A stretch of 5,107 nucleotides of DNA from Verrucomicrobiota bacterium (GTDB taxonomy: Bacteria; Verrucomicrobiota; Verrucomicrobiia; Opitutales; UBA2995), in contig JAPUIL010000684.1 in assembly GCA_027297085.1 (NCBI GenBank), positions 1 to 5,107 on the forward strand. Reading direction: 5' to 3'. Shown here in pieces: positions 1 to 4,960 of this stretch (the stretch's first letter is position 1; the number at the start of each line of letters is the position of its first letter). The notes under the pieces are model-generated. The model did no database searches, was not told where the DNA came from, and saw only the letters and a list, made by a program, of their open reading frames with translations. The position numbers were made by a program, and so were the translations under genes.

Positions 1-108
1 AGAAGCGATTTAGACCGATGGTCTGAAACGAATTCGGTTGCCGATGCCGGGTTTCCGATTAAGTATATGCGTCAGTTTAAGCGCTTACAGCGGATAAACG
101 ATACTTGA
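1..108 (+). CDS. C-terminal end of an unrecognised protein (5'-truncated by window edge)
   Basis: The first plus-strand frame is open from base 1 to a TGA at 106-108 and encodes 35 residues ending in FKRLQRINDT. The other two plus frames hit stops within the first 30 bases, and the complementary strand carries stops too. The peptide mixes W, Y, F and charged residues and has a basic tail, as expected of a real C-terminus, but it shows no motif I recognise. An open frame of this length is not rare by chance, so support is modest. If real, the gene precedes the exported-protein gene at 400 by about 290 bases and probably forms a separate transcription unit, because a promoter-like sequence lies between them. 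Confidence 0.4.
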   Translation, partial: RSDLDRWSETNSVADAGFPIKYMRQFKRLQRINDT

Positions 109-215
109 ACAGTCTCATCGAACGGAATTTGGCGAGACAAACCGGCCAGACCGGATGAAAAGGGTAGCGTCACTTGCATGGAAAATTGAAACTTGGAATA
201 AATTTTGACCTCTTA

Positions 216-244
216 TTGACAACCATTCCATACCTTACTAGAAG
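216..244 (+). promoter_or_regulatory. Candidate sigma-70 promoter for the gene at 400
   Basis: A perfect -35 hexamer TTGACA (216-221) is followed after 17 bases by TAGAAG (239-244), which matches four of six positions of TATAAT. Transcription would start near 250, leaving a leader of about 150 bases before the ATG at 400. A second TTGACC lies at 205-210 without a good partner. The call rests on hexamer matching only. Confidence 0.42.
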
Positions 245-275
245 TTCAACGAAGCAATTAACATTCAAAACCTCA

Positions 276-294
276 GCTTGATAAGGCATCAAGC
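276..294. other. Small hairpin in the leader of the gene at 400
   Basis: GCTTGAT (276-282) and ATCAAGC (288-294) form a perfect 7-bp stem around a 5-base loop. No T-run follows, so it is not a typical intrinsic terminator. It lies downstream of the candidate promoter at 216-244 and would be in the leader RNA. A second, weaker inverted pair, TTGAAT/ATTCAA, sits at 323-343. The rest of the spacer from 109 to 399 shows no gene-length open frame. Confidence 0.35.
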
Positions 295-399
295 ATGCTA
301 TGAGATCTAGCGATATAACTGGTTGAATTCATGTTAGATTCAATCTCACATCGAGGTAGCGCGCCGTAAGAATTCTATGCTCTTTATCGAGGCAAGCTG

Positions 400-807
400 A
401 TGCGAATCTTCATAGCGTGGATGTTGTCCGCCCTTCTTGTATTGGCATGGTCCACCGTACAGGTGATCAGCGCTGATCTAGGGACTTGTTCCGGGGATTC
501 CATCATTGATAGCCGGCTGAACGATCCCTTTCTATTCCAACAGGACCAAAACCCCAAAAACAGCTGGGTTATTGTGCAGTCTTTGCTAGGAGACTACGAA
601 AAGCAGCCGAAAGCGCAATGGGAAAGAGATCGCAAACTACAGACAGAGCGACTTGAAAGAATTAGAAGATGGGATGAGTACGGAAAAATGAGGCGATGTA
701 AACAATCCTGTTACGAGACATACAGGACTTGTTCTCGACGTCTTTGGGATCCTCGTAGCCAGTCCTGTCAGTGGGATTTTGACAACTGTATGCAGACGTG
801 CGGGTAA
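400..807 (+). CDS. Small exported protein with a symmetric cysteine helical-hairpin module
   Basis: This 135-residue protein has a Sec-type signal peptide: MR, then a hydrophobic stretch over residues 3-22, with likely cleavage after ISA (residue 25). The mature part begins with one cysteine (C30), followed by a polar segment and a charged, probably helical stretch (about 70-99). The C-terminal 36 residues hold six cysteines (100, 104, 111, 123, 130, 134) spaced C-X3-C-X6-C-X11-C-X6-C-X3-C, a mirror-symmetric pattern. Twin CX3C motifs of this kind occur in disulfide-stapled helical hairpins such as CHCH and alpha-hairpinin folds, so an oxidised two-helix module in the periplasm is a reasonable inference. 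The start is supported by GAGG at 389-392, seven bases upstream of the ATG. I do not recognise a named family, and function is unknown. A similarly exported small protein follows on the same strand. Confidence 0.82.
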   Translation: MRIFIAWMLSALLVLAWSTVQVISADLGTCSGDSIIDSRLNDPFLFQQDQNPKNSWVIVQSLLGDYEKQPKAQWERDRKLQTERLERIRRWDEYGKMRRCKQSCYETYRTCSRRLWDPRSQSCQWDFDNCMQTCG

Positions 808-862
808 AACTCCCATCATTTTCCTCTCACGGTTTGCAGATTTTTACCCGAACTACGCAAAT

Positions 863-868
863 TATAAT
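863..868 (+). promoter_or_regulatory. Possible -10 element for the gene at 976
   Basis: A perfect TATAAT lies about 108 bases upstream of the ATG at 976. The region 17 bases before it (around 840-845, ATTTTT) is a poor -35 hexamer and there is no extended TG. This may be an activator-dependent promoter or chance in AT-rich DNA. The spacer 808-975 otherwise holds a 6-bp inverted repeat ATCCCA/TGGGAT (932-949) just before the ribosome binding site, and no convincing terminator. Confidence 0.3.
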
Positions 869-975
869 CGGCGGTAAATAACCGTGCTCAGCACAGCATC
901 CAAACATATCGACGATTCGACATAAATATCCATCCCATAGAATTGGGATTCCATAACCTAAGCGGAGGTATTGCC

Positions 976-1305
976 ATGAGAGTCATTCAGGTTCTTTCAA
1001 TTTTCATCTTGGGTCTCTCTACACTATTCATCATAACTCCTTCTGCGTATTCCCAGTACGACGGGAGAAGAGAGGGTAAAGAAGATCTTTCTTCTAGCAT
1101 GGAAACAATAACACTTCAGAACGTTAGGTATCTGCTTCCTAAAGGTACAAAATTCCGCAAAAGGGCTGGTGTCATAACCTTTGAGGGGCCTGGCGAGTAC
1201 ACGGCTAGGAGGCTGTCGGATTTGGAAGAGCGCCTCCAAGAAAGTGAGAATGAATTAAAACGATTAGAAAGGGTTTTTCGTAGCCGGGGAACAGATTTAC
1301 CTTGA
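976..1305 (+). CDS. Small exported protein with C-terminal coiled coil
   Basis: This is a 109-residue protein of unknown function. The ATG at 976 is chosen because GGAGG (964-968) sits seven bases upstream and the signal peptide then starts properly with MR. An in-frame TTG at 943 would add 11 residues but has no ribosome binding site. The hydrophobic signal core spans residues 3-20, with likely cleavage after AYS (residue 26). The mature protein has a short beta-rich-looking central part (about 44-70, including LLPKGTKF and GVITFEGPGE). It is followed by a charged heptad-like helix (77-104) with leucines at 80, 83, 87, 94 and 97. No cysteines, lipobox or further membrane helix are present, so it is probably soluble in the periplasm. 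It lies 168 bases after the cysteine-rich gene and converges with the minus-strand membrane gene ending at 1342. Confidence 0.75.
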   Translation: MRVIQVLSIFILGLSTLFIITPSAYSQYDGRREGKEDLSSSMETITLQNVRYLLPKGTKFRKRAGVITFEGPGEYTARRLSDLEERLQESENELKRLERVFRSRGTDLP

Positions 1306-1341
1306 CTCTCCCAAAGGAATAAAGGATCCCCTATTCGCTCC

Positions 1342-2244
1342 CTATAGGCTGCTTCTGTCGGGAGATTGAATTGCAGGCATCGTACGAGTCTGTTGGATGT
1401 TATTCCTCAACGCTTCAATAAATGCCACGTCTCCTCCACCCTCGGTTGATAAGGACAAACGAACCCACGCGTCTTCTCGAAAAGATTGTACTTCGTAAAT
1501 CGAGGGATGAATAGCATTGCCCTGCTCGATTAGTTTTACCTGTTCAATATCATCAAACATAAATTCGTATACTTTCAATCCGTTTGTTTTGTCTCGTACG
1601 TATCTTATAACACGTTGGTCTGTAAGGATATTTCCATAATCTAAAATGGATAAAAACCCATCGGAGTAGAAATACCTGATATTTTCTTTCGGTCGGACAA
1701 TTCCCGTTTCGAGTAACAATGCGCGATCTTTTTTGCGCATTTCAAGGCCCGAGGCGACCTCCGTTGACGGGAACACTCCACTCATAGTTAAAACGCCGAA
1801 ACCCGCTACCAAGAGTATCAGTAGAGCACTCGGAATCCCCACGTAAAACATCCATTTGGGAGCAGACCGATAGTCAGGATTCTGTTCCTTTTGAATTCTA
1901 TGGTAGACGAAGGTCCCCTGTATGGCCCTACCGAAATAATAGAGAAAGACCAGGGCCATTCCGATGCCAGATATCTCTCCTGTCTCAAAACCAATAACGA
2001 TTTTAGTTAGGACAAAGTAGCAGCCTATAACGATGGCTGCAGATCTCGAATAACGTAGCATCCCGATTCCACAGCTAAAGATAAGGAAAATATCAAAAAA
2101 CATTGCAGGGTCATTCCACAATCCCAGAGAACCCTTGGCATTGGTAAGTATGGCGAATACCACCACTGCACTAGTGAGCCCCCCTGAGATGAAGGCCGCA
2201 ATGGCTCCTGCCTTTGAGGCTTTTATGGCTTGTTCTTTGTCCAA
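1342..2244 (-). CDS. Multi-spanning membrane protein with PH/YcxB-like C-terminal domain
   Basis: This 300-residue protein has two halves. Residues 1-155 carry about five hydrophobic helices (roughly 12-34, 47-64, 68-85, 91-113 and 132-154). Residues 165-285 form a soluble domain with features of bacterial PH-like or YcxB-like domains: a beta-strand pattern with ILTDQRVIRY (206-215), VYEFMFDDIEQVKLIE (225-240) and a C-terminal helix around 272-287. Full-length relatives annotated only as hypothetical proteins exist as far as I recall, and no function is established. The start is TTG at 2244. It is preceded by only a weak GGA-type ribosome binding site, and no better start lies upstream in frame. 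A consensus sigma-54 promoter lies about 80 bases upstream, so expression probably needs an enhancer-binding activator. The gene converges with the small exported-protein gene at 976, leaving 36 bases between stops. The PH-like assignment is from pattern recognition and is less certain than the membrane topology. Confidence 0.85.
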   Translation of the reverse strand: MDKEQAIKASKAGAIAAFISGGLTSAVVVFAILTNAKGSLGLWNDPAMFFDIFLIFSCGIGMLRYSRSAAIVIGCYFVLTKIVIGFETGEISGIGMALVFLYYFGRAIQGTFVYHRIQKEQNPDYRSAPKWMFYVGIPSALLILLVAGFGVLTMSGVFPSTEVASGLEMRKKDRALLLETGIVRPKENIRYFYSDGFLSILDYGNILTDQRVIRYVRDKTNGLKVYEFMFDDIEQVKLIEQGNAIHPSIYEVQSFREDAWVRLSLSTEGGGDVAFIEALRNNIQQTRTMPAIQSPDRSSL

Positions 2245-2291
2245 GGTAGTTTTCCGTAGATTTCGGTACTTTACGGTACTATTCCGTCTAC
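2242..2291 (-). repeat. Five degenerate 10-bp tandem repeats abutting the TTG start
   Basis: Read on the minus strand, 2291 down to 2242 divides into five consecutive 10-base units with consensus AASTACSGAA. The AC at unit positions 5-6 is in all five, and TAC at positions 4-6 is in four. The last unit includes the TTG start codon. In strict form, CGGTACT occurs twice on the plus strand, at 2264-2270 and 2274-2280. The block lies between the predicted sigma-54 start site (near 2311) and the coding region, so it belongs to the 5' leader. Ten-base spacing is about one helical turn, which would put the units on one DNA face. It could be an operator or an RNA-level element. Confidence 0.5.
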
Positions 2292-2321
2292 TTTTGCTTG
2301 CATCCTGGTGGAGAGTTCATC

Positions 2322-2338
2322 TGCAAGAGAAGTGCCAA
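2322..2338 (-). promoter_or_regulatory. Sigma-54 (-24/-12) promoter for the PH-domain membrane gene
   Basis: The minus strand reads TTGGCACTTCTCTTGCA from 2338 to 2322. This is an exact match to the sigma-54 consensus TGGCAC-N5-TTGCA, with the required GG and GC at correct spacing. The expected start is near 2311, giving a 5' leader of about 67 bases before the TTG at 2244. Sigma-54 promoters need an AAA+ enhancer-binding protein bound roughly 80-200 bases upstream. Inverted repeats at 2435-2448 and 2450-2502 lie in that range, but none is a known operator. Confidence 0.8.
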
Positions 2339-2416
2339 CCTCTATTTGCACGAGTTTTAAAGGCTTTTTCCTTTTGGCGTTCTCGAAAGCCGGTTATTTT
2401 GCGTAACTATCCGTAA

Positions 2417-2652
2417 AAACTTGTCTAACACACCCGGGACGTCTCCCGAATCACGCAAGTCTTTGCTGATATTGTTAGGGTGGTGAGGAGCCCCTGCGTG
2501 ATGGTATTGCAATTAACTCGTGAATCGACTATGTAGTTTCGCTGATTGGTTTTCAAAGAGCCGAGCTGGGCGGTGGTTTGGATATCCAAGACAGAAAGAA
2601 TAGATCGTAACCAGGTAGGTGTCGCAATGGGGGCAATCAAAGTTGAGGTACG
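2417..2652. other. Intergenic stretch without a supported gene; inverted repeats
   Basis: No open frame here looks convincingly coding. It holds a hairpin CGGGA-CGTC-TCCCG (2435-2448), an 8-bp inverted repeat ATCACGCA/TGCGTGAT (2450-2457 and 2495-2502), a 6-bp pair CTAACA/TGTTAG (2425-2430 and 2473-2478), and a perfect 12-bp palindrome TTGGATATCCAA (2578-2589). The first three fall where an enhancer for the sigma-54 promoter at 2322 could lie. The palindrome is 63 bases before the GTG of the next plus-strand gene. One such palindrome is expected by chance in a window this size. Confidence 0.35.
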
Positions 2653-2904
2653 GTGTCAGGCGATCTTACAATGGACACAAAGTTGAAGCCCGCGATAAGA
2701 CAATTAACGCATCACCTCAAGGTGTGTAAACTTGTCCTTAAAGATACGCACGCACCGAAACAAGCAAAGATTATCCTGGGATTTGCGGTAGCCTATATAC
2801 CCTTCCCCTTCGGTTTTATTATTTCACCCATTTTGATTATTATCGTGCTGAGAATGATTCCCAAAGAGGTCATCGAAGGTTGCAAGGTCAGGGCCAATAG
2901 TTGA
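2653..2904 (+). CDS. YkvA/DUF1232-like small membrane protein with shortened core
   Basis: This 83-residue protein starts at GTG 2653, with GAGGT at 2645-2649 rather close to it. An alternative start is ATG 2671, giving 77 residues. The segment LKVCKLVLKDTHAPKQAKIILG (residues 22-43) and the end LRMIPKEVIEGCK (66-78) closely resemble both flanks of the DUF1232 (YkvA-type) domain. In typical members the two flanks are joined by a segment like DLIPDFIPxxGxxDD. Here AVAYIPFPFGFI runs directly into ISPILIII, so about 14 residues including the conserved acidic positions are missing without a frameshift. Residues 40-67 form one hydrophobic membrane segment. The gene may be a degenerate copy or a divergent functional variant. 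DUF1232 proteins have no settled function. An inverted-repeat element starts exactly at the stop codon. Confidence 0.68.
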   Translation: MSGDLTMDTKLKPAIRQLTHHLKVCKLVLKDTHAPKQAKIILGFAVAYIPFPFGFIISPILIIIVLRMIPKEVIEGCKVRANS

Positions 2905-3097
2905 CCCCGATCCGAAAACAATGACGAGCCATGTGCGATCCCGGGCCAGCCGTTTCAACGGGCGCCGACATTTTGGTCGCAGGTCCGTAATTACACTAAA
3001 GGTGAGTTATTGATTAATGGCACAAACAGCTCTGCAGCACCATCTTATGCGTGCTGGCGATGATTTCTTGGACCAATTAATGTCGGATCGGGGTTGA
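2901..3097. repeat. MITE-like segment: 11-bp terminal inverted repeats flanked by TTGA
   Basis: CCCCGATCCGA at 2905-2915 is repeated in inverted orientation as TCGGATCGGGG at 3083-3093, enclosing 189 bases. The outermost flanks are identical direct 4-mers, TTGA at 2901-2904 and 3094-3097, as a target-site duplication would leave. The interior encodes no transposase. It contains only a 26-codon frame (3017-3097). The arrangement suggests a non-autonomous transposable element inserted right after the DUF1232 gene; the left TTGA contains that gene's TGA stop. I cannot assign it to an IS family. An alternative is that the two arms are facing ends of IS remnants, since the right arm is preceded by TG. 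Confidence 0.42.
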
Positions 3098-3107
3098 GTT
3101 AGCCAAA

Positions 3108-3299
3108 TTGCCGGACAATATCGTTGGGTTCATCATCGTACTTACCTTTGTTTTCGCATTTTTGCTAGCCTATGGGATCCTGTGGAATCTAATCGGCATC
3201 TGGCTCATGGATCGCAAAATCAGAAAACGAGGGCTCACCACAAAGCATTTAGATAATTCTGATTCGACAGAAAATAACCATTCGGGTTTTTCTCAGTGA
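3108..3299 (+). CDS. Putative single-helix small membrane protein
   Basis: This 63-residue frame begins at TTG 3108 because no other start codon lies between it and the upstream in-frame stop at 3078-3080. Only a weak GAG precedes it (3096-3098). Residues 6-34 form one strongly hydrophobic helix. It is followed by a basic cluster DRKIRKRGLTTK (35-46), consistent with a cytoplasmic C-terminus by the positive-inside rule, and a polar Ser/Asn-rich tail. This topology is the main reason to think it real. The uncommon start, poor ribosome binding site and short length argue against. No family is recognised, and it sits just past the inverted-repeat segment. Confidence 0.42.
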   Translation: MPDNIVGFIIVLTFVFAFLLAYGILWNLIGIWLMDRKIRKRGLTTKHLDNSDSTENNHSGFSQ

Positions 3300-3552
3300 T
3301 GGTGGCACCGGCCCGTAGTTAAAATGTATCCCCGTATCGGAACAGCCCCTTTCGCGATAGACAGGCATGGGCAGAGACCGGACTCCGTTTCGGTTTTAAA
3401 GAGTTCTGTGGTAGTTTTGAAGGACTTTAACGGACTCTGAATGCCTCGGGATAGCGAGAATTGCCCCTAATTTAGAAGGTAATTGGCTTGTTTCAGCTCC
3501 GCTCTTTTTCCCTTGATTGGATTCAATTCCCGTCAGGGATTTCTAAACATCA
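3300..3552. other. Spacer upstream of uppP; nothing recognised
   Basis: I find no gene, RNA or clear promoter here. A 38-codon ATG frame (3324-3440) lacks a ribosome binding site and recognisable sequence. A TTGGC...AGC pair near 3483-3497 resembles a -24/-12 promoter, but its GG-to-GC spacing is one base too short. The promoter of uppP is therefore not identified. Confidence 0.5.
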
Positions 3553-4344
3553 ATGATTCAAGGAATTGTGTTGGGAACCATTCAAGGAATTACGGAATGG
3601 TTGCCTGTCAGCTCTGAAGGCCTAATCGTTCTTGCAAAGTTGCGGCTCTTTGGTGGAAAAAATATCGAGGACATGATTCACCTCGCTCTATTTCTCCATT
3701 TAGGGACCTTCCTTGCTGCCCTGATTTACTTTCGAAAAGAGGTTTTTACTCTATTAAAATCCACCTTTCAGTACACAAGGTCCTCTCAAGAGCAGAAAGC
3801 CATGATCCGATTCCTCCTAGTTGCCACACTCATCAGTGGCATTGTGGGTTTCATACTCTTAAAAACTCTTATCCATCTTGAAGACAGCCTGGCCGTTTCT
3901 GGAAAGGTGATTACCCTGCTCATAGGTTGTCTTTTGCTCATTACGGCAGGTTTTCAACTCGCCAAAGGGAAATCATCTTGGAAAGGCCCTCAAGACACGA
4001 CCCTCACGGATGGTATTATTCTTGGTATCGTTCAGGGTTTCTCAGTCTTACCTGGCCTCTCACGTTCAGGCCTGACCATTTCGGCTCTACTCCTGAGAAA
4101 ATTTGATGACACTCATGCTCTCACTCTCAGCTTCCTGATGAGCCTACCGGTTGTCCTCGGTGTAAATATCGTGCTGAATGTTGGCGATCTCCTAGTTAAC
4201 GAAACGACCCTTTGGGGATCCCTGTTTGCGTTTCTATTTGGATTGGCGACGATCCATTTATTACTGAGTCTCAGCAAAAAACTAAATTTTGCCTATTTTG
4301 TTCTTTTCTTCGGCCTGCTGATGATTGTGTCTGGGGTCTGGTAA
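3553..4344 (+). CDS. uppP: Undecaprenyl-diphosphate phosphatase (BacA/UppP family)
   Basis: This integral membrane enzyme removes one phosphate from undecaprenyl pyrophosphate, so that the lipid carrier can be reused for peptidoglycan and other envelope polymers. Its 263 residues match the family's usual length. Motif 1 is near the N-terminus (QGITEWLPVSSEG, residues 11-23) and motif 2 is PGLSRSGLT (167-175), with the essential arginine at 171. The two motifs lie in the two halves of the inverted structural repeat, among about eight hydrophobic segments. Compared with the E. coli enzyme, the first glutamate of the EXXXE motif is Gln11, and the SSTGH segment reads SSEGL, so the usual histidine is leucine. 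This places it in a divergent, archaea-like variant group. The ATG is fixed by an in-frame stop at 3544-3546; the nearest ribosome binding site, AGGGA (3535-3539), is somewhat distant. It ends 29 bases before the convergent response regulator. Confidence 0.95.
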   Translation: MIQGIVLGTIQGITEWLPVSSEGLIVLAKLRLFGGKNIEDMIHLALFLHLGTFLAALIYFRKEVFTLLKSTFQYTRSSQEQKAMIRFLLVATLISGIVGFILLKTLIHLEDSLAVSGKVITLLIGCLLLITAGFQLAKGKSSWKGPQDTTLTDGIILGIVQGFSVLPGLSRSGLTISALLLRKFDDTHALTLSFLMSLPVVLGVNIVLNVGDLLVNETTLWGSLFAFLFGLATIHLLLSLSKKLNFAYFVLFFGLLMIVSGVW

Positions 4345-4373
4345 TTTGCAGAGACGGGGTTACGGACGGACGG

Positions 4374-4757
4374 CTAGGATTGGTGGTTCGATTGATTCAA
4401 CAACTTCTCGATTCGCGGAACCAGTTGCTCAAAGGTAAATGGCTTGGCAATGAAATCATCACAACCACTCAAAATACAATCTTCCTCGTCGATGCGGCTC
4501 ACCTTAGCCGTCATGGCCAGGATCGGCATGGATTGGGTCTCTGGATGCTGGCGCAAGAGTCGTGCTATTTCAAGTCCGTTCATGTCAGGCAACACAATAT
4601 CCAACAGTATGAGATCGGGTCGCTCAGCCGCGGCGATATCCACAGCCTCCCTACCCTTCATCGCCAGGATCGGCTCATAGGAATCCTTGAGTAACAACTG
4701 CAGTACTTTCAAAAGATCCGCGTTGTCTTCCACTATTAATATCTTCTTTTTCATCAT
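4374..4757 (-). CDS. Single-domain response regulator (CheY-like receiver)
   Basis: The 127 residues form one complete receiver domain and nothing else. The acidic pair E10-D11 binds Mg2+, D53 in LILLDIVLPDMNG is the phospho-acceptor, T83 is the switch residue, and K105-P106 complete the active site. There is no DNA-binding or enzymatic output domain, so it must act by protein contact or as a phosphorelay intermediate, in the cytoplasm. The partner histidine kinase is not in the window. The sequence is closer to generic stand-alone receivers of the DivK/PilH type than to chemotaxis CheY, but this is not decisive. Two tandem ATG codons (4757 and 4754) are possible starts, and neither has a clear Shine-Dalgarno sequence. 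A sigma-54-like promoter lies about 25 bases upstream, which would give a very short leader. It converges with uppP. Confidence 0.96.
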   Translation of the reverse strand: MMKKKILIVEDNADLLKVLQLLLKDSYEPILAMKGREAVDIAAAERPDLILLDIVLPDMNGLEIARLLRQHPETQSMPILAMTAKVSRIDEEDCILSGCDDFIAKPFTFEQLVPRIEKLLNQSNHQS

Positions 4758-4779
4758 GTACTAATTCAAGGGAATGGAG

Positions 4780-4796
4780 TGCAAAAGGGATGCCAA
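4780..4796 (-). promoter_or_regulatory. Sigma-54 (-24/-12) promoter for the response regulator
   Basis: The minus strand reads TTGGCATCCCTTTTGCA from 4796 to 4780. It matches TGGCAC-N5-TTGCA at all but one position (T for the last C), with the invariant GG and GC correctly spaced. The predicted start is near 4769, only about 12 bases before the ATG at 4757. That short leader agrees with the lack of a ribosome binding site but is slightly unusual. Confidence 0.68.
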
Positions 4797-4894
4797 ACCG
4801 TAACTATCTGATTTTTAATGATTCTTTAACTTGAAGACCTGGGGAAATTTACCTATTCAGTTGAATTTGCTGACCAAAGTAACCCATCTTGGCA

Positions 4895-4918
4895 TTCGAG
4901 ATCGAACCCCCCATCGAA
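4895..4918. promoter_or_regulatory. Candidate activator-binding cluster upstream of the sigma-54 promoter
   Basis: The palindrome TTCGAGATCGAA (4895-4906; 5-bp arms) is followed by a second ATCGAA at 4913-4918, giving three TCGAA-type half-sites at near-helical spacing. The cluster lies about 100-125 bases upstream of the -24 element at 4795, the usual distance for an enhancer-binding protein site. It matches no operator I know. Between 4758 and 4960 I see no other gene or terminator. Confidence 0.3.
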
Positions 4919-4960
4919 ATAGTCTTATAATTTATACATTACTAGAGGGGACAAATTCTA

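Noticed and set aside
284..299. Possible -24/-12 promoter before the gene at 400 (AGGCAT-N5-ATGCT)
   Set aside because: GG and GC spacing fit, but several other consensus positions are wrong, and a better sigma-70 candidate lies just upstream.
943..975. Extended TTG start for the exported protein at 976
   Set aside because: No ribosome binding site; GGAGG is correctly placed for the ATG at 976, which also gives a normal signal peptide.
1306..1360. CCTAT/ATAGG hairpin between convergent genes as a terminator
   Set aside because: The stem is only five pairs with a nine-base loop, and no T-run follows on either strand.
2271..2393. 40-codon minus-strand frame with protein-like composition (ends VDGIVP)
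   Set aside because: It contains the exact sigma-54 promoter and runs into the repeat leader. It has no start with a ribosome binding site, and the promoter explains the sequence better.
2135..2416. 93-residue plus-strand frame overlapping the start of the PH-domain gene
   Set aside because: About half is antisense to a convincing gene, and the remainder covers the minus-strand promoter and repeats.
2423..2480. Integron attC-like pair (GTCTAAC ... GTTAGGG)
   Set aside because: The outer cores look right apart from the last base, but the inner arms are not complementary to each other, and no second site or integrase is present.
2425..2640. 71-residue minus-strand frame opposite the DUF1232 upstream region
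   Set aside because: TTG start without a ribosome binding site, no signal peptide or family resemblance, and competing open frames on the plus strand.
3324..3440. 38-codon plus-strand frame in the spacer before uppP
   Set aside because: No ribosome binding site, no recognisable feature, and a length easily reached by chance.
4212..4694. 160-residue plus-strand frame spanning the ends of uppP and the receiver
   Set aside because: It is out of frame with uppP and antisense to a receiver with all catalytic residues, so it is a shadow frame.
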